A stretch of 64,000 nucleotides of DNA from Clostridia bacterium (GTDB lineage Bacteria > Bacillota > Clostridia > Oscillospirales > CAG-272), in NCBI GenBank assembly GCA_017502915.1, contig JAFVUB010000003.1, forward strand, positions 182,810 to 246,809, given 5' to 3'. This document shows positions 26,392 to 34,700 of the stretch, in pieces (position 1 is the first letter of the stretch; the number at the start of each line of letters is the position of its first letter). The position numbers and the translations under genes are program-made. Below the pieces are notes generated by a model. That model saw nothing but the letters and a program-made list of their open reading frames with translations, ran no database searches and was not told where the DNA came from.

Positions 26392-28083
26392 TTATTCGAC
26401 CGTAATAGTGCAATAAATTGCGTAGTGGTCAGAAAGAGTGCATCCCGCAAGTCCAAAATCACTTACGGTAACGCCCTTATAGATGATATTGTCAAGAGGG
26501 TCTATAGAGGAAGAATACGTCGAGAGATTGCTATCAGTGTTTGCAAGGCTGTATCCCGCATCAGTAAAGACGCTGAAATCAGAGAAATAGGCATTCCAGT
26601 CACCCATAAGAACGACCTTGTCGTACGACTTGTATACCTCAACAAGCTCTCTCATCTGATCCTTACATATCTCGGGCGGATTGCTCGAGTTTCCTGCATA
26701 GAAAGCAAGATGCGTGCTGACAAGCTTGACTGTCTGTCCGTTTATCGCGAGGTCGGCAGTAAGGTAGTAATAGTTGCTCGCCTGAATTCCATACGGACTT
26801 TCCATATTAGCCGTCTTGTTGCACTCATATTCACAAAGCTGAATATTCGTAACGTTGGCGTTCGCAAAGATCGCGTTTCTGCTGTACTGTCTCTTGGGTC
26901 CCTCAAACTGGGTACTATACTTGGAAAAGACTGTGGTTTTGGCAAGAGACTGCGTGGTGAACTTGGTGCAGTACTCGTTCAGCGCGATAACGTCGGCGTT
27001 GATGCAGTTGTAGATGTAGTCGGTATACTCTGCAAGCTTTTCTTCCTTCTGCTTTTCCGTCAGGATGGTGTTGTTCTTCTCACCGAGGGCAAAGTGACCG
27101 ATATTCCAGGTGGCGATCCTTATCGAATTCGAATCATCCGCCGGAGCGTTACCCGACTTAGACAGCTTTATAGCCTCAGGCAGATAGGATATTTCATTAC
27201 TGTTGTAGTATATGTAAAGATATCTTGCGTTATCGGGAACCTTGAGAGTTATGGTCTCGTCGGTCGAGGTTACAACCCTTGTATAGCCGGCAGCGTAGGT
27301 AGGAGTATGTCCGTTCGGGAACTTGCTGGCGTGGTAAAAGACCTGCGGCTTGGCGGCAAGGAAGGCATAATCTACAGAAGTGGTGCCCGATCCCCTTGTA
27401 ATAGTAACAGTATCAAATACCGAATCCTCAATGTAGAGGAACGCGCCGCGATACGAGGTGGACTTTATGTAGTTGTTATCCGACTCTCTGATGGTGCCGT
27501 CGGCAGGAACGATAGTATCCATAGGATAGTTGTACTCGTTAACAACCGTGCTGTCAACTCTGAAATCAACGCCGGCCCAGGTTGCGCCGTTGTCAACGCT
27601 TGCCTGCAGATAATAGCTTATGGGGTTAACGCTGATGACAGTCGCAGCGCCCTCTTCGGTAACGGCAGCAACGCCAAGATCAATATCACCAATGCTCCAG
27701 TTACCTTTTTCGGTCTTATTGACGGGACAGTTTTCCATCTCGATCTTAGACCAGTCAACTCCGTCTACACTTGCCTCAAGAGCAACCGTTTCGGGATTGA
27801 GTCTAAACAAGGAAGACGAACCGTTGTCCTTGATGGCTTTGATTCCTGTGTCAAAGTCGTTGATGAGAAGATTTCCGTTTGAGGCGATCTTGAGCTTGTC
27901 CGCCTCTTTCTCGGGCTCGCCCGTGGTGGTGTCGGCAACGGTGGTTGTTGTATCAGCCGCAGTCGTGTCGGATGCAGTTGTGTCAGCGACAGTGGTGTCA
28001 ACCGGATCGGCAGGGGTATTGCAGGAGCTGAGAACACCCAGGATCATTACCAGCGCCAGCACCAAAGCAAGATACTTTTTCAT
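26392..28083 (-). CDS. lipoprotein with endonuclease/exonuclease/phosphatase domain
   Basis: The 563-residue protein has a lipobox (GVLSSC, Cys about 21). A Thr/Asp-rich flexible linker (about 25-60, repeats of DTT) and a beta-rich central part follow. The C-terminal EEP domain carries IRIATWNIGHF, IALNEYC, STHLAFY, LMGDWNAYFSD and LSDHYAIYC. These match the metal-dependent DNase I/sphingomyelinase fold. Anchored outside the cell, it could degrade nucleic acids or phospho-substrates. TTGACA-17-TATAAT precedes it. Confidence 0.88.
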   Translation of the reverse strand: MKKYLALVLALVMILGVLSSCNTPADPVDTTVADTTASDTTAADTTTTVADTTTGEPEKEADKLKIASNGNLLINDFDTGIKAIKDNGSSSLFRLNPETVALEASVDGVDWSKIEMENCPVNKTEKGNWSIGDIDLGVAAVTEEGAATVISVNPISYYLQASVDNGATWAGVDFRVDSTVVNEYNYPMDTIVPADGTIRESDNNYIKSTSYRGAFLYIEDSVFDTVTITRGSGTTSVDYAFLAAKPQVFYHASKFPNGHTPTYAAGYTRVVTSTDETITLKVPDNARYLYIYYNSNEISYLPEAIKLSKSGNAPADDSNSIRIATWNIGHFALGEKNNTILTEKQKEEKLAEYTDYIYNCINADVIALNEYCTKFTTQSLAKTTVFSKYSTQFEGPKRQYSRNAIFANANVTNIQLCEYECNKTANMESPYGIQASNYYYLTADLAINGQTVKLVSTHLAFYAGNSSNPPEICKDQMRELVEVYKSYDKVVLMGDWNAYFSDFSVFTDAGYSLANTDSNLSTYSSSIDPLDNIIYKGVTVSDFGLAGCTLSDHYAIYCTITVE

Positions 28084-28121
28084 AGCATTTCTCCTAATCT
28101 TTACAGAAAATATGGTAGTTA

Positions 28122-28150
28122 ATTATACAACATTTATATGCTTTTGTCAA
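28122..28150 (-). promoter_or_regulatory. promoter of the EEP lipoprotein gene
   Basis: On the minus strand TTGACA (28150-28145), 17 bases, TATAAT (28127-28122). The rest of 28151-28350 is AT-rich with no credible gene. Confidence 0.8.
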
Positions 28151-28350
28151 TAGCTTTTTGAATAGTCAGAATCTCGCTGATATGTATTTTCAAAAGGCAT
28201 ACCAAGCCCAAGCTCCATAATATTTGATCACAAAAATCACCAAAGCGGTGTATACTGTAATAATATAGGTGCCGCTGTCTTTAGTTGAGGGGGCGAAAAA
28301 CGAACCATTTTTGCAAAGCAAAATAAAATTCAATAATTTATCAAAAGCTA

Positions 28351-28379
28351 TTGACAAAGAAGGAGTGTCGTGGTATAAT
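28351..28379 (+). promoter_or_regulatory. tRNA-Cys promoter
   Basis: TTGACA (28351-28356), 17 bases, TATAAT (28374-28379), about 18 bases before the tRNA. Confidence 0.88.
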
Positions 28380-28397
28380 ACCGAGGTAAGAATAAAT

Positions 28398-28472
<75 letters not shown>

Positions 28473-28473
28473 A

Positions 28474-28513
28474 ACAAAAATCCGTTCTCGTAAGAGAGCG
28501 GATTTTTGTTTGT
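28474..28513 (+). terminator. tRNA-Cys terminator
   Basis: The stem CAAAAATCCG with its complement is followed by TTTTTG. Part of this block recurs inverted near 62440-62490. Confidence 0.85.
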
Positions 28514-28551
28514 ATTATTCACTATTCATTATTCATCATTCATTATTCATT
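28496..28551 (+). repeat. dispersed inverted repeat, copy A
   Basis: This segment starts in the terminator arm (CGGATTTTTGTTTG) and continues into ATTATTCA/ATTCATCATTCA-type sequence. A near-identical reverse copy lies at 62408-62463. Further TGAATAATGAA repeats follow to about 28615. Confidence 0.8.
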
Positions 28552-28720
28552 AAGGCAGAACAGATTTTCGAATGAAAAATGAATAATGAAGTCGCTTCGC
28601 TAATGAATAATGAATAATTTCGGTAGCTTTTCTCCCGATGGTCGAAAAGCATTTATTACCATATAAGGTTGAAAAGTAAGAAGTTTTATGCTATAATAAA
28701 CTCAGAAAGGCGGTGGAGAT

Positions 28721-29722
28721 ATGGAAAAAGAAACCTTTTATGAAAAATTACAAAAATTAAAGCCCATTGTAAAAGAATATTTTGACGCTAAGAAAATCGC
28801 TGAAACACCGGAAATAATGTACGTTTTTGACAAATGCAAGGCTGCCGAGCCTAGACTTGAAGAGGACAAGTATGGTGAGTATGACGAAAAATCGATTGTA
28901 TCTACACGAAAGATTTTCCGCATTGTACTTGGAGTTGTAATGGGCTGGGGACTACTTTGCATCATTATTGGCATTGCGGGCTTAAGTGCAATGGATATCG
29001 TTTTAGGTGTATGTATCTGTGTAGGAACGTTTTTCTTGTACCGTTATTTTGAAGGCAGACTTAAAGAAAAGTTGCGTGTCGCGCGGGAGCGCACTGCGTT
29101 GAAAAACGAATATGAAGCTTTAGTTGAAAAGACAAAGGCGGAGCGTCGTGCAATAGTCGCTACAGTGGATGCAAAGTACGAGAAGATGAAAACCAAGTTT
29201 GAAGAACATGGGTTGTCATCACTTCTTCGTTATCTTGACAGTTACCAAGATTTTTCCGAAATGCTTTCATATGCCCAAAAGCACCCCAAACAAACAACTG
29301 CAAGCTCCTATTTGAAGGAAGCAAGCGAAAAATCCAAGTGGATGCGAGAACTTCTCTACATACAAAAGCAATACGAATGCGACAAAACTCCTGATTGCAT
29401 GACTAACAGCGCATATACATATGACTTGGCAGAAATTTTGCAGCAAGATAGGGAAGAACGCTTCCACCACGATTTAGAAATGCAACGCAGAGAAGAAGAG
29501 GCAAGGCATAGTGCCGAGCTAAGGGAAAGACAACGTGCGTGGGATGAAAAAAAGAAACAAGAGGCACAAGACCGCATTGATCACCGCAAACAACATTGGG
29601 AAGAGATAAATGAACGGTCAAGGCAGGAAAAGGAGCTTCGCCATCAGTGCAACACCTGTTTACTGGCAAGCAAGTGCTATATGCGTGGAAGTTTTCCTTG
29701 CCCGACATATAGGCCAAGATAA
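28721..29722 (+). CDS. membrane-anchored coiled-coil protein with C-terminal Cys motif
   Basis: The 333-residue protein has a soluble start, two membrane spans (about residues 66-105) and a Glu/Arg/Lys-rich coiled coil (about 110-150 and 240-305). The tail CNTCLLASKCYMRGSFPC has four Cys that could bind a metal. I do not recognise the family. AAAGGCGGTGGAG precedes the ATG. It has lower GC than the core genes, lies just after tRNA-Cys and a repeat, and shares 3' flanking sequence with the next gene. Confidence 0.7.
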   Translation: MEKETFYEKLQKLKPIVKEYFDAKKIAETPEIMYVFDKCKAAEPRLEEDKYGEYDEKSIVSTRKIFRIVLGVVMGWGLLCIIIGIAGLSAMDIVLGVCICVGTFFLYRYFEGRLKEKLRVARERTALKNEYEALVEKTKAERRAIVATVDAKYEKMKTKFEEHGLSSLLRYLDSYQDFSEMLSYAQKHPKQTTASSYLKEASEKSKWMRELLYIQKQYECDKTPDCMTNSAYTYDLAEILQQDREERFHHDLEMQRREEEARHSAELRERQRAWDEKKKQEAQDRIDHRKQHWEEINERSRQEKELRHQCNTCLLASKCYMRGSFPCPTYRPR

Positions 29723-29733
29723 TCAAATTGCGT

Positions 29734-29758
29734 TGGCATCTTTTTTGTCAACACGTCT
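29734..29758 (+). repeat. 25-base direct repeat, copy 1
   Basis: The sequence begins TGGCATCTTTTTTGTC and ends CACGTCT. It is identical to 30427-30451, and each copy sits just before a terminator at the 3' end of an accessory gene. Confidence 0.85.
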
Positions 29759-29761
29759 CAG

Positions 29762-29796
29762 AAAAAAGCACATCTGCGTTGCAGATGTGCTTTTTT
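29762..29796 (+). terminator. intrinsic terminator after the coiled-coil gene
   Basis: The stem AAAAAAGCACATCTGC with its complement ends in a T run. Confidence 0.9.
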
Positions 29797-29920
29797 CAAC
29801 GAAATTCGCCTGAGGCGAGTGACATTTGGCTTCGCCAAGTGAAATAGCTTCGCTTCTCCTTGACGCCCCGATGCTTTTGTGCTATACTGAAACTAACAAC
29901 CACGAAAGACGGTGACAGAC

Positions 29921-30499
29921 ATGCAAAAGCAAACGAAAAATATAATTACGAGAGATTATATAGAAAAAGAGCTTCGCTTTTATAACACGGCAGATATCAA
30001 ATCAAGTTTGGTTTTGTGTGGTGTCTTCGCTTTGATTTTTCTACCGCTCACAGTAGGCGTTATCTATGGAATTTTGTCAATGTTTGAGAACACACTGATC
30101 AAAATTATTTTGTCAGTAATTATGGGTGGTATTACAAGTGCACCAATATGGCTCAATTTTTTAGGGTTGCTCTGCGCTCTATCTGAAAGAAATCTGCTTG
30201 TTTGCGGTGACTTTGATATTGTTACCCGTGATGTATCGTACAAGAGTGAGGAAATGGTTCATCGGCGCATGGTGGAATATCTCCACTTCTGTGAGTTCAA
30301 TAAAATTTCTGTCGGACATACAATCTTTCAGCTCTCTTCTGCAGGAGATACGTTTTATATCGTTCATTATAAAGAAAAAAAGACATCAAATTACTTTATT
30401 CGGCAAAAATGTATGAGCTTCAATAATGGCATCTTTTTTGTCAACACGTCTAAAAAGCCCCCGAAAGCATTTGCTTTCGGGGGCTTTTGTTCTGCTTGA
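29921..30499 (+). CDS. hypothetical membrane protein running into its terminator
   Basis: The protein has 192 residues and two membrane spans (about 30-55 and 65-90), followed by a basic soluble part. GGTGA lies 5 bases before this ATG; a GTG 9 bases earlier is an alternative. The last about 24 codons run through the direct repeat and a GC-rich terminator hairpin (NTSKKPPKAFAFGGF). That suggests the original C-terminus was lost by recombination or frameshift. No family recognised. Confidence 0.6.
   Translation: MQKQTKNIITRDYIEKELRFYNTADIKSSLVLCGVFALIFLPLTVGVIYGILSMFENTLIKIILSVIMGGITSAPIWLNFLGLLCALSERNLLVCGDFDIVTRDVSYKSEEMVHRRMVEYLHFCEFNKISVGHTIFQLSSAGDTFYIVHYKEKKTSNYFIRQKCMSFNNGIFFVNTSKKPPKAFAFGGFCSA
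30427..30451 (+). repeat. 25-base direct repeat, copy 2
   Basis: Identical to 29734-29758; here it lies inside the open frame, directly before a terminator. Confidence 0.85.
30452..30489 (+). terminator. intrinsic terminator inside the 3' end of the frame
   Basis: The stem AAAAGCCCCCGAAAGCA with its complement ends in TTTTG. Confidence 0.88.
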
Positions 30500-30525
30500 C
30501 ATATCATCGTCGCGAGAGGTTTGCC

Positions 30526-30554
30526 TTGACAAAAATTGCAGAACGTGATATAAT
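30526..30554 (+). promoter_or_regulatory. mscS promoter
   Basis: TTGACA (30526-30531), 17 bases, TATAAT (30549-30554). Confidence 0.85.
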
Positions 30555-30593
30555 GTCCTGCGCTAAATCAAACGTTTTTAAGGAGAACACCTT

Positions 30594-31397
30594 ATGTCTG
30601 CCGTCTTGGATTTTTTTAAGCAATTCCCCGTAAAAAAAGCGATCATAACCATTTGTTTACTTGCCGTTTGTTTGATTGCGATCAAGGCAATTCTGTTCTT
30701 GTTCGACAAGTTTCTAAAACGGTCAAAAATGGATCTGTTGGTTTGCAAAATTTTGCGGATCATCATAAAAGCTTTCCTTTTGTTTACCGCAGTTATTATT
30801 ATACTGAGCAGCATCGGCATTTCGGTTTCGTCCTTGATCGCCGCTCTCTCGGTGGTTGGCGTTGCCTTTTCCTTGGCGATCCAGGGCTTTTTGAGCAACG
30901 TGTTCGGAGGTATCCAGATCATTTCAAACCACCCCTTCAAAATCGGCGATTACGTTGAAGCCGGTGGCGAATCGGGCACGGTCCGTGAGGTCGGTTTGTT
31001 TTATACCAAGCTGGATACGCCCGACAAAAAGCTGATCCAGATCCCCAACAGCAAAATTGCCAACGACAGCATCGTCAACTATTCCAACGCCCTCAATCGC
31101 AGATTGGAATTCTTGGTTTGCACCTCCTACGACGATGACACGGAAAAGGTTCGTTCCGTTCTGCTTCAGCTGCTGATCGAGCATCCCTTGGTCCTTTCCG
31201 ACGAGGGACTGACGCCGGTGGTTCACGTCAAGGAATTTCGTGACAGCGATATTTGCTATACCGCCCGTGCTTGGTGTGAGAATAAAGATTATTGGACGGT
31301 TTATTTCGACATCATGAATGCCATAAAGCCCACCTTTGACAAAAACGGCATTGCCTTCAGTTATCCGCATATGAACGTTCACATGGTAACAAAATAA
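30594..31397 (+). CDS. mscS: MscS-family mechanosensitive channel
   Basis: The 267-residue protein has three transmembrane helices. The last is the glycine/alanine pore helix (SLIAALSVVGVAFSLAIQGFLSNVFGGI), followed by the beta domain (HPFKIGDYVEAGGESGTVREVGLFYTKL in outline) and the IPNSKIANDSIVNYS segment. It opens on membrane tension to release solutes. AAGGAG precedes the ATG. It has its own promoter and a terminator shared with pflA. Confidence 0.93.
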   Translation: MSAVLDFFKQFPVKKAIITICLLAVCLIAIKAILFLFDKFLKRSKMDLLVCKILRIIIKAFLLFTAVIIILSSIGISVSSLIAALSVVGVAFSLAIQGFLSNVFGGIQIISNHPFKIGDYVEAGGESGTVREVGLFYTKLDTPDKKLIQIPNSKIANDSIVNYSNALNRRLEFLVCTSYDDDTEKVRSVLLQLLIEHPLVLSDEGLTPVVHVKEFRDSDICYTARAWCENKDYWTVYFDIMNAIKPTFDKNGIAFSYPHMNVHMVTK

Positions 31398-31423
31398 TTC
31401 GAAACATCAATGATAAACGACAA

Positions 31424-31453
31424 AAACCGAGAACTTTGTTCTCGGTTTTTGTT
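31424..31453. terminator. bidirectional terminator of mscS and pflA
   Basis: The stem AAAAACCGAGAAC with its complement lies between convergent genes. Confidence 0.9.
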
Positions 31454-31463
31454 TTACACGGGC

Positions 31464-32162
31464 TTACAACAGCGTGCGGAGCGCTGTCATTCTTTCGCTC
31501 GTGGGTTCATCGACGTCAGCCAACGGAAAACTCAGCGACATTGCTTTATACTTGACCTCACAGATCTTCCTGAAGGGCAACAGCTCTATCCTATCAACAC
31601 ATTTATGCGCTTTCGCTATTTCCTTCAGTCTGGTTACGTTCTCGGCGTTATCATTGAGCGTCGGTATTATGACCTGCCGCAGAGTCGTTGCTATTCCCTT
31701 TTCATCAAGATATCGAAGGAACACCAGAACGCTCTCAAGTCGGCATCCGGCGTGCCTTTGATATAGCTCATCGTCGGTATACTTTATATCGAGCAGAACT
31801 CGGTCGGTTTCGTCGAGCAAGGCTTTAACGTTACCGTTCAGCAGGCTTCCCGAGGTGTCAAGGCAGGTGTTTATTCCCGCTTTATGCGACAGCTCGAATA
31901 TTTCCCTTGCGAACTCCGCCTGCAGCAGCGGCTCGCCTCCCGAGAGGGTTATCCCCCCTTCTCTGCCGAAATATTCACGAAATCTTATCGCCCTTGAAAC
32001 GATATCCTCGGCGGTATACTCAGTCCCCTCGTTTACACGCCACGTATCGGGATTATGACAGCACGAGCATCTCAGATTACAGCCCTGAAGAAACACGACG
32101 TACCGCACGCCCGGGCCGTCCACCGTCCCCATACTTTGTATGGAATGTACTCTCCCAGTCAT
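31464..32162 (-). CDS. pflA: pyruvate formate-lyase activating enzyme
   Basis: The 232-residue protein has the radical-SAM CxxxCxxC in [15 protein letters not shown] and the SAM-binding GGEPLLQ. It makes the glycyl radical on PflB. Its start overlaps the pflB stop (ATGA), so translation is coupled. Confidence 0.95.
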   Translation of the reverse strand: MTGRVHSIQSMGTVDGPGVRYVVFLQGCNLRCSCCHNPDTWRVNEGTEYTAEDIVSRAIRFREYFGREGGITLSGGEPLLQAEFAREIFELSHKAGINTCLDTSGSLLNGNVKALLDETDRVLLDIKYTDDELYQRHAGCRLESVLVFLRYLDEKGIATTLRQVIIPTLNDNAENVTRLKEIAKAHKCVDRIELLPFRKICEVKYKAMSLSFPLADVDEPTSERMTALRTLL

Positions 32163-34390
32163 ATTTTCTCGTGGAAGGTTCGGCTTATGACCTCTCTCTG
32201 CTGCTCGCGCGAGAGCTTACAGAAGTTCACGGCGTAGCCCGAAACGCGAATGGTCAGATTGGGATATGCCTCGGGGTTTTCGTAAGCCTTCATAAGCGTT
32301 TCGCGATTCATAACGTTGACGTTTATATGGTGAGCCTTCTTGGCGAAATAGCCGTCCAGAATGGCAACGAGGTTAGTCACGCGTGACTCCTCGTCGTGAC
32401 CGAGGGCATCCGGCGTTATCGAGAAGGTGTTTGAAATACCGTCGCGACAGTCGTCGTAGCTGATCTTGGCAACCGAATTAAGAGACGCGAGTGCGCCGTT
32501 CTCCTCGCGGTTATGCATCGGGTTTGCTCCCGGGGCAAAGGCTTCTCCCGCGCCGCGTCCGTCGGGGGTCGCGCCCGTGTTCTTGCCGTACATAACGTTC
32601 GACGTTATGGTCAGCACCGACAGCGTATGCTCGGCGTTACGGTAGGTCGGTGTCTTGCGAAGCTCGGTTATGACCTTATGCGTTATATCCTTTGCGATCA
32701 GATCCACGCGGTCGTCGTCGTTTCCATATTTGGGGAAATCGCCGACAGTTTCAAAATCGGTGATAAAGCCCGCTTCGTCGCGAATCGGGCGTACCGAGGC
32801 AAACTTTATCGCGCTGATCGAATCGGCAACGACCGAAAGACCCGCAACGCCAAACGCCATAAAGCGACCGACGTCGGTATCGTGCAGAGCCATCTGGATC
32901 TTCTCATAGGCATAGCGGTCGTGCATATAGTGAATGACGTTCATCGTGTTGACGTACAGTCGACTGAGCCATTCAATATAGGTCTCAAAACGAGCCATGA
33001 CCTCGCCATATTCGAGCTTATCTCCCGAAAGAACGTCCATTTGCGGTCCGATATGTATTCCGCTCGTGGTGTCATAGCCGCCGTTTATTGCGATCAGGAG
33101 CAGCTTTGCAAGATTACAGCGTGCGCCGAAGAACTGCATCTGCTTTCCGATCTTCATTGCCGAAACGCAACAAGCGATGGCGTAGTCGTCGCCGTAAACG
33201 GGGCGCATTATGTCATCGTTTTCGTACTGTATCGAGTCTGTATCTGCCGAGACCTTGGCGCAAAAGCGCTTGAAGCTTTCAGGCATTGCGTTTGACCACA
33301 GAACGGTCAGATTAGGCTCGGGTGCCGGACCGAGGGTATAAAGCGTGTTGAGGATTCGGTAGCTCGACTTGGAGACCAGCGTTCGTCCGTCCTCACCCAT
33401 ACCGCCGACTGCCTCGGTGATCCACATCGGATCGCCGCCGAAAAGCTCGTTATATTCGGGTGTTCTGAGATGCCTTGCGACGCGGAGCTTGATAACGAAA
33501 TCGTCGATCAGCTCCTGCGCGCTCTCCTCCGTCAGGACGCCTGCCTTGAGGTCTCGCTCGATATAAATATCAAAGAAGGTGCTGACTCGACCGAGCGACA
33601 TAGCCGCGCCGTTTTGCTCCTTGATAGCGCCGAGATAGGCAAAATACGTCCACTGTATCGCCTCGCGGGCATTCTTTGCCGGCGCGCTGATGTCGTATCC
33701 GTACATAGCCGCCATCTCCTTGAGATAGCCGAGGAAGCTTATCTGGCGGTAAAGCTCCTCATCTAGCTGTATGGTCTCGGTGTCAAAATTACGGTCGGCA
33801 AGAGACGCCTTGTCCTTCTTCTTTTCGGCAATAAGGCGATCAACTCCGTAGAGCGCAACGCGGCGGTAATCTCCGATTATACGTCCTCTTCCGTAGGCAT
33901 CTGGCAGACCGGTTATAACGTGGCTGCGCCTTGCCATACGCATCTCGTCGGTATAAACGCGAAAAACACCGTCGTTATGTGTGGTTCGGTACTTGAACTC
34001 CTCCTCGACGTTTCGACCGAGAGTATATCCGTACGCCTCGCACGCCTGACGAACCATTCTGATGCCGCCAAAGGGGTTAACTCCGCGCTTGAGGGGGCGG
34101 TTTGTCTGCAAGCCGACGATCAGCTCGTTTTCACGGTCTATGTATCCCGGCTTATACGCCGTCAGCGACGAGGCAACGTCGGTATCTATATCAAGAACGC
34201 CACCCGACTGCTGCTCGATAACAAAAAGGTTCTGTACCTTTTTCATAAGTGCGGCGGTTCTAGGCGTTGCTCCGGCAAGAAAAGAAGGCTCTCCCGTATA
34301 CTCGCGATAGTTATTCTGAATAAAATCGCGAACGTTTATCTCATCCTGCCATACTCCGGCGTTAAAGCCGTTCCAATTTTCGTGCTTCAT
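32159..34390 (-). CDS. pflB: pyruvate formate-lyase
   Basis: The 743-residue protein has the adjacent catalytic Cys pair in [10 protein letters not shown] and the glycyl radical site in [12 protein letters not shown] near the C-terminus. It splits pyruvate with CoA to acetyl-CoA and formate, so it only works without oxygen. The start was set at MKHENW by AAGGAGACT; the longer frame translates riboswitch sequence. It is controlled by the pfl-motif (ZTP) riboswitch upstream and followed by pflA. Confidence 0.96.
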   Translation of the reverse strand: MKHENWNGFNAGVWQDEINVRDFIQNNYREYTGEPSFLAGATPRTAALMKKVQNLFVIEQQSGGVLDIDTDVASSLTAYKPGYIDRENELIVGLQTNRPLKRGVNPFGGIRMVRQACEAYGYTLGRNVEEEFKYRTTHNDGVFRVYTDEMRMARRSHVITGLPDAYGRGRIIGDYRRVALYGVDRLIAEKKKDKASLADRNFDTETIQLDEELYRQISFLGYLKEMAAMYGYDISAPAKNAREAIQWTYFAYLGAIKEQNGAAMSLGRVSTFFDIYIERDLKAGVLTEESAQELIDDFVIKLRVARHLRTPEYNELFGGDPMWITEAVGGMGEDGRTLVSKSSYRILNTLYTLGPAPEPNLTVLWSNAMPESFKRFCAKVSADTDSIQYENDDIMRPVYGDDYAIACCVSAMKIGKQMQFFGARCNLAKLLLIAINGGYDTTSGIHIGPQMDVLSGDKLEYGEVMARFETYIEWLSRLYVNTMNVIHYMHDRYAYEKIQMALHDTDVGRFMAFGVAGLSVVADSISAIKFASVRPIRDEAGFITDFETVGDFPKYGNDDDRVDLIAKDITHKVITELRKTPTYRNAEHTLSVLTITSNVMYGKNTGATPDGRGAGEAFAPGANPMHNREENGALASLNSVAKISYDDCRDGISNTFSITPDALGHDEESRVTNLVAILDGYFAKKAHHINVNVMNRETLMKAYENPEAYPNLTIRVSGYAVNFCKLSREQQREVISRTFHEKI

Positions 34391-34415
34391 TCGAGTCTCC
34401 TTGTAAAATTCCATA

Positions 34416-34540
34416 TTAAACAAAAAAAGCAAATCAGCATGGTAAAACTGATCTGCCCAGACGGTCGGCGGTGGGCAAACGCTCACCCAAAGACCCTTGC
34501 ACTTCCCCGCGGTGATCCGCGCATCCGTCAGTCATGCAAA
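34416..34540 (-). promoter_or_regulatory. ZTP riboswitch (pfl motif) with terminator
   Basis: On the minus strand the leader contains the conserved blocks GGATCACCGCGGGGA and CCGCCGACCGTCTGGGCA of the pfl motif. A terminator hairpin (34429-34456, stem GCAGATCAG/CTGATTTGC) with seven T's follows directly. The aptamer's last block overlaps the terminator's 5' arm, the layout of a ZTP-induced ON switch that links folate/purine stress to one-carbon (formate) supply. Confidence 0.88.
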
Positions 34541-34560
34541 AGCCATTAACTTCTGTATAT

Positions 34561-34589
34561 ATCATACTACATTTTTTTCATTTTGTCAA
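34561..34589 (-). promoter_or_regulatory. pflBA promoter
   Basis: On the minus strand TTGACA (34589-34584), 17 bases, TATGAT (34566-34561), just upstream of the aptamer. Confidence 0.8.
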
Positions 34590-34633
34590 TCATATAACAG
34601 ATAAAAAAAGACAGATTATTTGTTTATACCCTC

Positions 34634-34662
34634 TTGTTTTACGTTTCGATCAATGGTATAAT
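34634..34662 (+). promoter_or_regulatory. ABC exporter operon promoter
   Basis: TTGTTT (34634-34639), 17 bases, TATAAT (34657-34662). Confidence 0.65.
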
Positions 34663-34700
34663 AGACAGGTATACCGTTTGATTTTAGAAAGGATGCTAAA

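Noticed and set aside
26335..27882. 515-codon frame opposite the EEP lipoprotein
   Set aside because: No start signals or motifs; shadow frame.
28500..28615. CRISPR-like short repeats (ATTCATTATTCA)
   Set aside because: No constant repeat-spacer spacing and no cas genes; simple AT-rich repeat.
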